Positions 24,912-34,273 of a stretch of 64,000 bases of DNA are shown one piece after another (position 1 is the stretch's first letter; each line of letters starts with the position of its first letter). The position numbers were made by a program, and so were the translations under genes. The notes beneath the pieces are model-generated. The model had not been told where the DNA came from, searched no databases, and saw only the letters and a program-made list of their open reading frames with translations. This DNA comes from Pirellula staleyi DSM 6068 (GTDB lineage: Bacteria; Planctomycetota; Planctomycetia; Pirellulales; Pirellulaceae), in contig NC_013720.1 in assembly GCF_000025185.1 (NCBI RefSeq), positions 3,596,001-3,660,000 on the forward strand, given 5' to 3'.

Positions 24912-26171
24912 TTACGCGAACAGTTCGTCGATCTTTTTGCCTTGATCCACGAGTCGCATTGGGCGCTCAAGTGGGGTCATCACTTCCTTGTCGGGGTCGA
25001 TGCCGAGGGCATGACAGATCGATGCGTGGAGGTCTTGCACCTTCACGGGACGATCCTTGGGTTCGGCACCATCTTCATCCGACGAACCGATGACTTGACC
25101 ACCACGAATACCACCACCAGCCATGAAGCAGCTGAAGACATTGGCCCAGTGATCGCGCCCCGCATCTTTGTTGATGCGTGGGGTCCGACCAAATTCGCTG
25201 AGCATGATCACCATCGTTTTCTCGAGCATGCCACTGGCAGCGAGGTCTTCAATCAGCGAGCCGAGACCTGGATCCATCACTTCGCCATGATCGCGCATCG
25301 CGGGGAAGTTGTTGGAGTGCGTGTCGAAACCACCACGATTGATTTGTACGAAGCGAACACCCTTTTCGACCAGTCGCTTGGCCAGAAGTGCGCCACGACC
25401 AAACGGAGTATTGCCGTAGCGATCGATCGTCTCTTTCGGAACCTTCCCGAGTTCGAACGCCTCGAGGGCTGGGCTCCGCATCAGACGGACAGCATCGTCG
25501 ATCGAGGTCTGAGCGCTGCTCAAGCGTTCGTCGGTGCTACTACCATTGAAGCGGGCATTGAATTTCGCGAGTGTTTCGAGCCGCTTATTGCCGCGCTCGT
25601 TCACAATCCCTTCCGGGAAGGCCAAGTAGGGATCTTTGTCGCCCGGACTGGGGACGAAATAAGCTTCGCACTTCTGACCCAGATAGCCAGCCCGTGGAGC
25701 CATGCCACTGATCGAAATGTAAGCTGGCAAATCGCCGAGCGGGGGAAGCTCGTGAGCTGCCACTGAACCCATGCCTGGGTGAACAAGGTTCGGACCAGGC
25801 AGGTAGCTGGTTTGAAGGTTGTACGACGCCCGTCCGTGATCGCCTTGCGTTCCGGCGATCGAGCGAATCAGCGTGGCGTGCTTCATTTGCGAAGCCACTT
25901 TGGGAAAGGCTTCAGAGATTTCGATGCCACTCACCGATGTCTTGATCGGGGCCAGTTCGCCACCGGTGGGACGCCCTGGCTTGGGATCCCAGGTATCGAT
26001 GTGCGACATACCACCGCCGTTCCAGAACAGAATCACATGTTCGCATTTGGCGGCGTGGCTCTTGCCCGACATTGCGAGGAGCTGATGCACATTCATGCCC
26101 AGCAGGGAGGCTCCGCCAGCGGCCATCAAGGCGCGGCGCGTCATGTGATAATCACGGCAGCCAGTGGACAT
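24912..26171 (-). CDS. DUF1501 family protein, probable Tat substrate
   Basis: About 419 residues. AGGAG precedes the ATG at 26171. The N-terminus has TRRALMAAGGASLLGM, a twin-arginine-type signal, so it is probably exported folded. Typical DUF1501 features follow: HVILFWNGGGMSHIDTWDPK (about 45-64), GDHGRASYNLQTSYLPG, and later DTHSNNFPAMRDHG and EFGRTP. The fold is related to the alkaline phosphatase/sulfatase superfamily; the DTW and FGRTP segments correspond to metal-site regions, but no activity is established. In planctomycetes DUF1501 is nearly always paired with a DUF1549/DUF1553 cytochrome-like gene, as here with the gene 77 bases upstream. A role in degrading complex polysaccharides has been suggested for such pairs. 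Confidence 0.92.
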   Translation of the reverse strand: MSTGCRDYHMTRRALMAAGGASLLGMNVHQLLAMSGKSHAAKCEHVILFWNGGGMSHIDTWDPKPGRPTGGELAPIKTSVSGIEISEAFPKVASQMKHATLIRSIAGTQGDHGRASYNLQTSYLPGPNLVHPGMGSVAAHELPPLGDLPAYISISGMAPRAGYLGQKCEAYFVPSPGDKDPYLAFPEGIVNERGNKRLETLAKFNARFNGSSTDERLSSAQTSIDDAVRLMRSPALEAFELGKVPKETIDRYGNTPFGRGALLAKRLVEKGVRFVQINRGGFDTHSNNFPAMRDHGEVMDPGLGSLIEDLAASGMLEKTMVIMLSEFGRTPRINKDAGRDHWANVFSCFMAGGGIRGGQVIGSSDEDGAEPKDRPVKVQDLHASICHALGIDPDKEVMTPLERPMRLVDQGKKIDELFA

Positions 26172-26248
26172 ACGAGGAACTCCTAAGGGAAATGTCGGGC
26201 AGAAGTGTGCAAGTGAACGGGAAGTGATTGGGACAAATATCGTTTGAA

Positions 26249-28420
26249 TTACGGCAGAAACCGGAACTCATTGCAGTTGATGAGGACCCAGCGCAAATCG
26301 GCCATGCCTTCTTCAACGGTCGGTGCGCCGGTGATCATCTCGCGGCTTTCAGCGAGTTCATCAGCCGACGGACGACGCGTCAGGATCTCGAGGTATGCCA
26401 GTTTGATCGCGGCGTCGAGGTTTTGGTCTTTGCCACGCAGCAGACCGTAAATCGGTTCGAGGTCGCCAACCCGGGCTGCTTCGTGCGTGAGACGTCCGTT
26501 GAGCATCATCAGCGCTTGACGCATCGACGCGCTGTCGTCGCGCAAGTCACCCAGGTCGCTACGATTCGGCTGACCAAAAACGCGGAGGAAGTGTCCATCG
26601 GGAGCTGGCGACTGCATGCGGAGCGACGTCGTGAAGACGGGGTTCTCATCGACCACTCGCTTGACGATCTTCTCGTCGTATTCCATCCCCCCGCCACCAC
26701 GATTCATTCGTTCCATGGCCATCCGCTGCGCTTCCAGTTCTTCTTTCGACATCACCGCCATCGCTTCGACTTCCACTTCGGGTTCGTCTTGCTCGGCGAG
26801 CAGTTTTCCGAAGTCGAGTTCAATCGCATCTTCGAGAGCATACGATCCATCGGCCTGCATCACCTTGGGGCCACTCATTCCAGCCATCCCGGGAGCCATC
26901 ATCGCTGGTTTGTTATTTCCAGCGAGGAGTTGAGCGACCGGCTTGCCCGTCTCTCCTGGTTTCGCCTTCGGGGTACGGACCACTTCGGTGATCGTCCGCT
27001 CGTTACGTCCGGGGGAATGTTTGGGGGTGAAAAGGTGCCCAGCAGTCACGATGCTGTCGTAGAGCGATTCCGCGAGCATGCGCCGAACAGGAGTCGCCAG
27101 CAGAGCTGCTTCGAGTTCCATGCGGGTCACTTCTTCGATTTCCTGTGGCGCGTGGCCACGCTGATAGGCATCGCTGGTGGCGACCAGTTTGACGAGCGTT
27201 CGGAGGTCGTAGTCGCTGGCGACAAACTCTTCGGCCAGATAGTCCAAGGCGGCTGGATGAGCCGCTGGATTGTCGTCGCGGAAGTCGTCGACTGGTTCGA
27301 CAAAACCACGCCCCACCATCGTCTTCCACACACGGTTGACGAACGAGCGGGCGAAGAAACGATTGCGAGGATCGGTGATTTGACGAGCGAGCTGCGATCG
27401 CAAATCACTCGCTTTGTAGAGACCAGCTTGGATATCGATCTTACGAATATCTTTCTTAGCCTCTTGCGTGGCGAGTTCCTCGCCGAAGCTACCACTCGCT
27501 CGGCTGGCGACCTTCGCCGATGAATCTTCGAGCAAATCATCGACTGTGGGGCCGGTGGGCTTGGGCTTGGCAGCTTCCTTGGCGGCACGCACTTTCTCCA
27601 TCCGAACGACATACTCGGGCTTGCCACTGAAGTCGATCATTTGGAACGGAAAACGTGGCTCCAGTGCCTTGCGATCCTTCATTTCAGCTTCGCCTTCCGG
27701 CGGCCAGAGGATGCTGGTTTGTTCGGTTTCGGTAGCGAAGACCACGCGAGTCAGCTGACTTTCGAAACGACGTGTGCGGCCGAAGAAGGCAGCCATGTCG
27801 TAGAAGTCGCGGCGAGTCCAGACATCGAAGGGATGATCGTGACACTGGGCACAGCCGATCCGAACTCCGAGAAACACTTGGGATGTGATGCTCGCCATCG
27901 CGAGAGGATCAGCGTCGTCCCCGAGGATGAATCCTGCTTCAGGAGTCTTGCCTGCTTTGCCGTTGGTGGAGATCAGCTTTTGAGCCATCTGGTCGTAAGG
28001 CATGCCGGTGGAGATGGCATTGTGGACGTAGGCAATCAGGGCAGCACCGCCGCTCGCTTCGCTACGGATGCGGAGCATGTCGGCGTAGAACATCGTCCAG
28101 CGGTCGGCGAAGCGAGGGTCGGCCAGAAGTTTGTCGATCAGCTGCTCGCGACGGGTTTGAGCAGGCATCGCGGCGAATTCGCGAACTTCGGCTTCGGTCG
28201 GAATGCGACCGATCAGATCGACGTAAATGCGGCGGAGGAAGATATGGTCACCCACCACCGGCATCGCTGCCGTGGTGATACCAGCCTCTTGATTCTCGCG
28301 GTCGACGACGGCATCGAGCGGATTGCGAGCCGAGGCTGTGGAACCGAGGGCCAAAAGTGCAACGACCAGAAACGATCGAATCCCCGTGGTGAAATTCCCG
28401 GAGCTGAAACTCATTGGCAT
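26249..28420 (-). CDS. DUF1549 and DUF1553 domain protein
   Basis: About 723 residues. GGGGGA lies eight bases before the ATG at 28420. A signal peptide (cleavage near residue 31, STASA) leads to DUF1549 (about 35-240) with HIFLRRIYVDLIGRIPTEAE and the heme-motif-like GCAQCHDHPFDVWTRRDF, a CxxCH. A charged linker (about 270-340) follows, then DUF1553 (about 345-720) with NRFFARSFVNRVWKTMVGRG and VEPVDDFRDDNPAAHPAALD. There is no separate N-terminal cytochrome (PSCyt1/2) region as in longer relatives. The DUF1553 part holds an inserted Met/Gly-rich and Glu-rich segment (about 490-590, including MAPGMAGMSGPKVM). Works with the DUF1501 partner; substrate unknown. Confidence 0.92.
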   Translation of the reverse strand: MPMSFSSGNFTTGIRSFLVVALLALGSTASARNPLDAVVDRENQEAGITTAAMPVVGDHIFLRRIYVDLIGRIPTEAEVREFAAMPAQTRREQLIDKLLADPRFADRWTMFYADMLRIRSEASGGAALIAYVHNAISTGMPYDQMAQKLISTNGKAGKTPEAGFILGDDADPLAMASITSQVFLGVRIGCAQCHDHPFDVWTRRDFYDMAAFFGRTRRFESQLTRVVFATETEQTSILWPPEGEAEMKDRKALEPRFPFQMIDFSGKPEYVVRMEKVRAAKEAAKPKPTGPTVDDLLEDSSAKVASRASGSFGEELATQEAKKDIRKIDIQAGLYKASDLRSQLARQITDPRNRFFARSFVNRVWKTMVGRGFVEPVDDFRDDNPAAHPAALDYLAEEFVASDYDLRTLVKLVATSDAYQRGHAPQEIEEVTRMELEAALLATPVRRMLAESLYDSIVTAGHLFTPKHSPGRNERTITEVVRTPKAKPGETGKPVAQLLAGNNKPAMMAPGMAGMSGPKVMQADGSYALEDAIELDFGKLLAEQDEPEVEVEAMAVMSKEELEAQRMAMERMNRGGGGMEYDEKIVKRVVDENPVFTTSLRMQSPAPDGHFLRVFGQPNRSDLGDLRDDSASMRQALMMLNGRLTHEAARVGDLEPIYGLLRGKDQNLDAAIKLAYLEILTRRPSADELAESREMITGAPTVEEGMADLRWVLINCNEFRFLP

Positions 28421-28478
28421 CGCGATGTTCCCCCAGTTTCCGCCGAGCGGACGAAATGTCGAGCGAATGCCGACATTC

Positions 28479-28500
28479 CTTAGGTGCTGATCCTAAGCAC
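28479..28500. repeat. Two overlapping, mutually exclusive inverted repeats
   Basis: CTTAGG/CCTAAG (28479-28484 and 28492-28497) and GTGCT/AGCAC (28484-28488 and 28496-28500) share bases, so only one stem can form at a time. They lie about 60-80 bases upstream of the DUF1549 gene in a 272-base gap that holds nothing else I can support. Confidence 0.35.
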
Positions 28501-28692
28501 AACCGGTCGTCTGAGTAAACGAATTCCCCGTTAAAAGGGATGACGCCCCGGATTAGCACACTATGGCCGATGACCCATCAGCCGTTACTTGAAGAATTGA
28601 AATAGTGCCAGCAAGGGGCTGAGATTGGCAGCTCTTATCGCTGTAAGTGCTGGATGAGAAGCTAGTTAGTGATCAACGTTGGGGCCGGTCAA

Positions 28693-29208
28693 TTACCGTC
28701 GTTTTTTACGGACGATTCCGAGGGCGTCCTCGATGTCCTTACGGAGCAGGGCGGTTTCGTATTGCTCTTCGACCTTGATACGCAGCAGGGGAAGGCCAGC
28801 TGCGGCGAGGGCCGCGTTCACAAATCGATCCCGTTCTTGCCGATCGGGGCGTCGATGCGAACTGTCGTCAAGTTCAATCGCCAGTTTGACTTCCAGCGTG
28901 TCGTTGTCGCAAATCACAAAGTCGATATGTTTGCCCGCGATGCGGTTTTGCCAGGTTTGAAACTTGCGTGTTTTGGCGCGCACCTTAATCAGATCGGCCA
29001 GCCGGACCATGGAGAATATTTGCCAGTCGTCGCGCACCGCTATTTGCAGCGTGCGGAGGAAATTGATCTCGGCTGGCGTGAGCAGAACGCCGCGCCGCTC
29101 GTAAGGCATCGGACCATCGCGCAGCGACGCCATGGCAATAATGAGGAGGACCGCCGCCACCAATAGAAACAGCAGCAGCGGCCAATTATCGATTAGCAGC
29201 TGACCCAT
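28693..29208 (-). CDS. DUF2726 protein with N-terminal membrane helix
   Basis: About 171 residues. One membrane helix (about 9-28, PLLLFLLVAAVLLIIAMASL) is followed by a soluble domain of DUF2726. That family has a nuclease-like core related to very short patch repair and other restriction-like folds. Typical parts are LLTPAEINFLRTLQIAV, KHIDFVICDNDTLEVKLAIE, ELDDSSHRRPDRQERDRFVN and GLPLLRI. The DFVI...AIELDD pattern matches the D...ExK-like arrangement of the superfamily, although I cannot confirm activity. The ATG at 29208 is the only good start. It is apparently transcribed alone; its ends have about 270 and 510 bases without genes. Confidence 0.85.
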   Translation of the reverse strand: MGQLLIDNWPLLLFLLVAAVLLIIAMASLRDGPMPYERRGVLLTPAEINFLRTLQIAVRDDWQIFSMVRLADLIKVRAKTRKFQTWQNRIAGKHIDFVICDNDTLEVKLAIELDDSSHRRPDRQERDRFVNAALAAAGLPLLRIKVEEQYETALLRKDIEDALGIVRKKRR

Positions 29209-29721
29209 GGCGTGACCGGTTTCTCGTCGGCAAGCGACGAACGAGGCTCATTGGCGGGGGAGAGGCCGGTGAGAGATGTCTATCGAGTCGCTGGTTGTAC
29301 CATCGCTCGAGAAGCATCCGCTTCCATCATCGGAGCCCGGTGGGTGATGCTTGAGTGATTTGCAGTGCGCAAAGTCTTGACGTAAATAATCTTGCGATAG
29401 TTATTCCTGCTGGAGCTATTGGGAAAACCTTGCCGCGCCAACCAGCAGCGGATGACCCCGAAAGAGCTGTTCTGAGGCGGTGTCTAGCACGCCGTCAAAA
29501 CCGGATACATCAAATTGCATATCTGGCAATTCTGCGAACTCTCGCACAGCTGATACGATCGCTACGAGCTACCTGCGTTGCGGAGAACCGCATGTCGGAG
29601 CGGTGTTCTCTACTCCCTTTGGGTTTTGCTTGGCGCAGGGGAGTGACGTAGTTTTGTCTGGCGTTTGATACTAAGAGGCCTCACCGCACTGGGTGGGGTC
29701 ATTCCTGGACCGGCATTCCCC
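29209..29721. other. 513-base gap without a supported gene
   Basis: Reading frames here have neither good starts nor recognisable products. The gap holds two stem-loops: TCGTCG/CGACGA (29224-29240) and AAGCATC/GATGCTT (29312-29318 with 29346-29352). A TTGACG at 29377-29382 on the plus strand lacks a convincing -10 at 16-18 bases. A hairpin with a bulge (GAGAAC... near 29580-29610) precedes the HD-GYP gene. I looked for the conserved core of a c-di-GMP riboswitch and did not find it. Confidence 0.5.
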
Positions 29722-31371
29722 ATGCGAACTGTCGCCGAGAACTACCGACTCTCTCCTGTCAGCGATACCGCGCTGCAAGCAGAGCTCACCAAGCTGGCCA
29801 TCTCGCTTCGAGATGCGTTTGGCGTGGCGTTCTCCCTTTGGCACCGCGAGACGGGGGAATTGCTCTACGTCTCTCTCCAGCAGCCAGGCAGTAACGATCC
29901 GATTCGTGGTGAATTGGTCCGGGCGATTGTCGGCAACGAACCCCAGTTCCTGGCCGACGAAGATTCCGTGGCTGTGCTCGCCGTGCCGCTCCAAACGCCG
30001 TGTGGCGTTCCTGTGGCAGCGACCGCCGTGTTCGCACTTCGGCAAGTCGATTTTAGCGAAAACCTGCACGCCGCCTCCGAAGTCCTCGGACTCTCGCACG
30101 ACCGCGCGGCGAGCTGGATCAACCGACAAATCATATGGCCTGCCAATGCCCTGATTCGACTGGCCGCAAGTGTGCAGTCGCAGTCATTGGCCCTCGCCGA
30201 AGTTTCGCGTCTGCAAAATGAAGTCGAGAAGCTCTCAACCAGCCTCGCCTCTACCTACGAAGAGATTTGCCTGCTTCACGGGGTGACCCAAAACTTGCGA
30301 ATCTCGAGCGACGAATACAAACTGTGCGGATTGGTAATCGATTGGCTGCTCGACTGCGTCCCCGCCGAGTGGGCTGCGATCCAGTTATTGCCGGTCGTTG
30401 AAGCGGGGCAAAATACTTATAAGGCACGCACCGCGCCCCAGCTGATCGCAAGTTCGCATTGCCCCCTTTCGAGCGACGAGTTTTCGAAGCTCGTCGAGTA
30501 CTTGCAGCTCGAGCCTTCTGCTGGGCCAGTCGTGGTGAATCGTGGCGTCACCGGTGAAGCCAATTGGCCCTTTGCCAATATTCACGAACTGATTGTGGTC
30601 CCGATGGCCGAAGGGGATCGAGCCCTGGGCTGGCTCGCGGTGTTTAATCACGTCGAGTCGCTGGAGTTTGGTACGGTCGAAGCGAGTTTGCTTAGCAGTG
30701 TCGGCGCCATGCTCGGCATTCACAGCAGCAACCGCGACCTCTATCGCGAGCAGTCTGAATTTCTCGCCACCGTGGTGCGAGCACTCACCTCGGCTATCGA
30801 TGCCAAAGACCCGTACACCTGCGGTCATAGCGATCGTGTGGCCCGAATTTCGGTGCGGCTGGCTAAAGAACTCGGCTGCGATCCAGAAACGCTCCATACC
30901 CTCTACATGTCGGGACTGCTGCACGATATTGGCAAGATCGGCATCGACGACGCTGTGCTCCGTAAACCGGGGATGCTGACCGATGAAGAGTTCGAGCATA
31001 TCAAACAGCATCCTGAACTCGGCTATCGCATTCTGGCCGATATCAAGCAACTTTCCGACGTGCTTCCAGCGGTGCTGCACCACCACGAGCAGTGGGATGG
31101 CCGCGGCTATCCGTTCAAACTAGCGAGTGAGCAAATCCCGCTGATCGCCCGCATTGTGGCAGTGGCGGATGCTTTCGACGCCATGTCGAGCGATCGTCCT
31201 TATCGCAAGGGAATGCCTGAAGAAAAGGTGCACGATGTCTTTCGTCGGGGCGCTGGCAAGCAGTGGGATCCCGCAGTCATCGAGGCGTTCTTCACCGCCC
31301 GCGAAGATATCCGCGCCATCTGCAGCAGCGAACGCGCGAACCTCTCCCTCGACGTCGAGCAGTGGACTTAA
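29722..31371 (+). CDS. HD-GYP domain phosphodiesterase-like protein
   Basis: About 549 residues from the ATG at 29722; the frame stays open to a TTG at 29665. The C-terminal domain (about 345-520) is HD-GYP: GHSDRVARIS, LLHDIGKIGIDDAVLRKPG (HD near 401), and HHHEQWDGRGYP with the GYP signature (near 453-464). HD-GYP enzymes hydrolyse cyclic di-GMP, and all metal ligands I can check are in place. The N-terminal half looks like two GAF-like sensor regions (about 20-140 and 190-340) joined by a coiled coil (about 150-185, VSRLQNEVEKLSTSLASTYEE). There is no membrane helix and no receiver domain, so the signal is probably cytoplasmic. A stem-loop (31375-31404) follows the stop. The next gene starts 50 bases later on the same strand. 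Confidence 0.9.
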   Translation: MRTVAENYRLSPVSDTALQAELTKLAISLRDAFGVAFSLWHRETGELLYVSLQQPGSNDPIRGELVRAIVGNEPQFLADEDSVAVLAVPLQTPCGVPVAATAVFALRQVDFSENLHAASEVLGLSHDRAASWINRQIIWPANALIRLAASVQSQSLALAEVSRLQNEVEKLSTSLASTYEEICLLHGVTQNLRISSDEYKLCGLVIDWLLDCVPAEWAAIQLLPVVEAGQNTYKARTAPQLIASSHCPLSSDEFSKLVEYLQLEPSAGPVVVNRGVTGEANWPFANIHELIVVPMAEGDRALGWLAVFNHVESLEFGTVEASLLSSVGAMLGIHSSNRDLYREQSEFLATVVRALTSAIDAKDPYTCGHSDRVARISVRLAKELGCDPETLHTLYMSGLLHDIGKIGIDDAVLRKPGMLTDEEFEHIKQHPELGYRILADIKQLSDVLPAVLHHHEQWDGRGYPFKLASEQIPLIARIVAVADAFDAMSSDRPYRKGMPEEKVHDVFRRGAGKQWDPAVIEAFFTAREDIRAICSSERANLSLDVEQWT

Positions 31372-31421
31372 GATACTAGAGCCTTCAGTTGCTCCCTCTC
31401 TAGTCACCACTGTGTCACTCT

Positions 31422-31919
31422 ATGGCTCGCCAAGAATCGGATCGTGAAGACTTGCTGCGCGAAGCAACCGCGCTGGTGCAGCGTGTGGAACTGCGTGTTG
31501 TTGATCAACCGGAATCGATGGTGGTCGGCTTTCGTCGCGATGGCTCAGCCAGCTTCTATTTTACTCCCGACTTCGTCGTGCAAACGAATCGAGCGGGAGA
31601 ACTGCGACGTGTCTATTTCGCGGGACGGCTCCTGAAAGCTGTCGACGGAACACTCGCAGCACTGCAGCGCCAGCGTCAGGACGATGCAGTCATTCTTTTG
31701 CGGACCGATCTAATTCCCGAAGAGCAAACCCAGTTGCTCGAGCAGGTGACCAAGGCCATTCTCCAACTCAAACACGACCTCGGCGACCACGCACCCGCGC
31801 GCTACGAAGTGGTGGGAGAAGTTCCTGTCGATGGCAATGTACTCGCTCGCGTGCGCTCGCTGCTCGAAGAACTCAAGTTACCACTCCCAGTGGCCGCTCG
31901 TCCCAACGTCGCGGGATAA
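31422..31919 (+). CDS. Hypothetical protein
   Basis: About 165 residues, not recognised. It reads as a compact alpha/beta protein with no signal peptide or membrane helix. It includes MVVGFRRDGSASFYFTPDFV (about 34-53, strand-rich), then RRVYFAGRLLKAVDGTLAAL, a central VILLRTDLIPEEQTQLLEQV, and a helical LARVRSLLEELKLPLP near the end. The codon use and even spacing to both neighbours (50 and 91 bases) support a real gene. It lies between an HD-GYP protein and a caspase-fold protein on the same strand and may share a transcript with either. Confidence 0.72.
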   Translation: MARQESDREDLLREATALVQRVELRVVDQPESMVVGFRRDGSASFYFTPDFVVQTNRAGELRRVYFAGRLLKAVDGTLAALQRQRQDDAVILLRTDLIPEEQTQLLEQVTKAILQLKHDLGDHAPARYEVVGEVPVDGNVLARVRSLLEELKLPLPVAARPNVAG

Positions 31920-32010
31920 CGAGAAGCGTGCTCGGCATTGAGCCTCCGAGTCGCGAGGACTATCATCACGAAGCTCTGCTCGCCGCTCCCTTCGCATCGT
32001 TATTGCTCGC

Positions 32011-33477
32011 ATGAATTTGCTCGTCGCCATCGCAGCCGATAGTTTTCTCGATTCCACGATCGATTCACTTCCACATGCCGCGCATGATGCTGAGTCGTTT
32101 GCCAAAGTCTTGGAATCGCTCGCTTACTCCGCCGATGATCGCATCGTCCTGACCGGCACTTCGGCCACCAAAACGACTATCGAATCGAAATTGCGGCGAC
32201 TGGTGAAGAGCCTCAAGGCCGACGATGCACTCTGCCTCCTATGGATCGGCAAAGGGTTTGCTATCGATGGCCTCAGCTACGTTGCCTGTCACGATACCGA
32301 CCCCGATGACCCCGAAGGAACCAGCGTAGCGCTCGATTCGGTCTTGCGTCAGTTGCAGTCGGCACCCTGTAAGCAAACGCTCGTGCTCCTCGATACCTCT
32401 TACGGCCCCCTCACCGATCCAGCGACGACCAATCTCGAGCCCTGTATCGAAATTCAAGAGCTCGCGGAATTGCTCGGTGAAGAACCACGCATGGTGGTGA
32501 TCGGGTCGGCTGCGGCCCAGGAACTCTCGCTCCCGCTCACTGCCACAGGGCATTCTCTCTGGATGCATCACCTGCTTGAAGCCTTCGCGGGGAAAGCATT
32601 GCCGCGTAAAACGAAGCTGACCGTCGCTGCCTTGCTCGGTTACTTTAGCGAGCAATTTCCGCGAACGATTTCGACAGCCTTTGCCTCGAAAAAGTCGCAG
32701 AATCCTTGGTTCTTACCCAAGTCGACCGCCAAAGTGCTGCTGGCCGATCTGGCAGGCGCCTCAGGCGAAAATAGCGACCACGCGGAACTGTCGCGCGAGC
32801 AAGTGCGTGGAATCATCCTGCAATCGAAACGACCGATCAGCGTGAAAGGGCTTTCTGGTTATCGCAAAGGGATGCAGATTCCCGATCGCGCCAGTAGTTC
32901 GTCGCAAGCCTTTTTGTTTTCGCTCGCGAAAGAAGAAATCGAAGCCGACTTGAAGGCCGTCTTCGCGAATCTCCGTCAGAACTTCAAGTTCAAGCGGGCC
33001 GATATTCAGCTCGACAACGTCGGAGATGGAACCGGCACGATCACGACCCCTTACTTCAATTACTCGATTCAGCTCGAGCTCGAGGATGGCAACACCCACG
33101 TGGTGATATTCCATCGGCTGATCGATGCCATTAAAGATCCCGACAAGATTTTCTCGCTCCCCTTTGCGCAGGTGTTTCAGTCGACATTTGACACGGCGGT
33201 GATCGGGGTGCCCGAAAAGCTTGATCTCGAGGCACTCGTCGATCGGCTCGAGGACCTCGAAAACGACAAAATTCAGCTCGACTACGATCCCGACCTCACA
33301 AGTTGCACGCTTCGGTTGGCTGGGGTCGTCGGAGAGATTGAAATCACAGCCGATGCCATCACGATTGTGAATCACCGAGCCGATGCGCCTCGCCAGTTGC
33401 TAAGGTCGTTTCTCGACTTGCAGAAACTCCTGACCTCCTCCGGTTCCACGCCACTCTTGCCCTTCGGCGACGAATAA
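32011..33477 (+). CDS. Caspase-like (C14 fold) protein lacking the catalytic His and Cys
   Basis: About 488 residues. Residues 1-210 follow the pattern of bacterial caspase-fold proteins: MNLLVAIAADSF, then PHAAHDAESFAKVLESLAYS, a strand LCLLWIGKGF where active enzymes have (Y/F)xxGHG, then CHDTDPDDPEGTSVALDSVL, and LVLLDTSYG where active ones have DxCHSG. Thus the expected His is Lys81 and the expected Cys is Ser130. Both catalytic residues are gone while the surrounding fold is kept. The C-terminal half (about 260-480) is a separate domain rich in Asp and Glu with strands such as FKRADIQLDNVGDGTGTITT; I do not recognise it. It could be a binding pseudoenzyme. The start has no clear ribosome binding site. 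Confidence 0.78.
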   Translation: MNLLVAIAADSFLDSTIDSLPHAAHDAESFAKVLESLAYSADDRIVLTGTSATKTTIESKLRRLVKSLKADDALCLLWIGKGFAIDGLSYVACHDTDPDDPEGTSVALDSVLRQLQSAPCKQTLVLLDTSYGPLTDPATTNLEPCIEIQELAELLGEEPRMVVIGSAAAQELSLPLTATGHSLWMHHLLEAFAGKALPRKTKLTVAALLGYFSEQFPRTISTAFASKKSQNPWFLPKSTAKVLLADLAGASGENSDHAELSREQVRGIILQSKRPISVKGLSGYRKGMQIPDRASSSSQAFLFSLAKEEIEADLKAVFANLRQNFKFKRADIQLDNVGDGTGTITTPYFNYSIQLELEDGNTHVVIFHRLIDAIKDPDKIFSLPFAQVFQSTFDTAVIGVPEKLDLEALVDRLEDLENDKIQLDYDPDLTSCTLRLAGVVGEIEITADAITIVNHRADAPRQLLRSFLDLQKLLTSSGSTPLLPFGDE

Positions 33478-33625
33478 TCGGCTCGACCTAGTGGTCGATT
33501 CCCGCGGCTCTCTGCTGCCACCTTGCTCAAGAGCCTCGGTGAGTGCACCATAGGGAATTGCCATCATCGAAACTTCTCGGCCAGCCCAATCCTCGCCGCC
33601 CAGTTTTCGAGAATGGTTTATCAGC

Positions 33626-33698
<73 letters not shown>

Positions 33699-33740
33699 TT
33701 GGCTTACTTCGCGGCAGTTGGTTGCGATCCGCCGCAAATG

Positions 33741-33770
33741 TTGACAGATGTACAGTGTATCTGCTAGGCT
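33741..33770 (+). promoter_or_regulatory. Candidate promoter of the VOC-fold gene
   Basis: A perfect TTGACA (33741-33746) is followed after 18 bases by TAGGCT (33765-33770), a weak -10. It lies between the tRNA and the VOC-family gene, 33 bases before the start codon, so the leader would be very short. Confidence 0.4.
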
Positions 33771-33802
33771 GCCTGAATCTCATCTGCCAGGAGTTTCGGG
33801 TT

Positions 33803-34195
33803 ATGAAATTTGCCTACACGATTTTGTACGTCAACGATGTCACCGCCTCGATTGAGTTCTACGAGCGAGCTTTTGGCATGACGCGCCGCTTCGTACACGA
33901 GAGCAATACGTACGCGGAACTCGAAACGGAGGGGACGACCCTTTCGTTTGCTCAGCACGATCTGGCTCGGTCGAATTTGCCGATCGATTTTGTGAAGAGT
34001 TCGCTGCAGCAAGCTCCCGCCGGTTTTGAGATTGGTATCTCGACCGACGATGTGCCAGCGGCTTATGCCCTGGCGATTGCTGCTGGCGCTACGCCACTGG
34101 CAGAGCCCAAAACCAAACCTTGGGGGCAGGTGGTCGCATATGTACGCGACCTCGATGGGGTGCTAGTCGAGCTTTGCACCCCGATGGGCCTGTAG
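33803..34195 (+). CDS. VOC/glyoxalase-fold protein
   Basis: About 130 residues. The ATG at 33803 has AGGAG about ten bases upstream; the frame is open earlier but runs into the tRNA gene. The pattern is the paired beta-alpha-beta-beta-beta module of the vicinal oxygen chelate superfamily: YTILYVNDVTASIEFYERAF at the N-terminus, ELETEGTTLSFAQHD, and in the second half DVPAAYALAIAAGA and VVAYVRDLDGVLVELCTPM. The terminal Glu in VELC is where glyoxalase-type metal ligands sit, but the first ligand is not clear. Members include glyoxalases, dioxygenases and antibiotic resistance proteins; I cannot assign a substrate. The gene is convergent with pstB. Confidence 0.88.
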   Translation: MKFAYTILYVNDVTASIEFYERAFGMTRRFVHESNTYAELETEGTTLSFAQHDLARSNLPIDFVKSSLQQAPAGFEIGISTDDVPAAYALAIAAGATPLAEPKTKPWGQVVAYVRDLDGVLVELCTPMGL

Positions 34196-34273
34196 GAAGA
34201 AATAGTTCGTCTTAGGAAGAACTAGACTGCTGTTGATTACCTGGCATTACTAAATTCCGGGCTCGTGTCTCCA

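Noticed and set aside
26228-27523. Plus-strand open frame of 431 codons inside the DUF1549/1553 gene
   Set aside because: Antisense to well-recognised DUF1553 motifs; no start signal.
28580-28610. Sigma-54-like TGGCAC on the minus strand upstream of the DUF1549 gene
   Set aside because: The -24 element is good but the -12 position reads CAATT rather than TTGCA, so the GC of the -12 box is missing.
29209-29721. Possible c-di-GMP riboswitch before the HD-GYP gene
   Set aside because: I could not find the conserved core or tetraloop receptor; only generic stem-loops are present.
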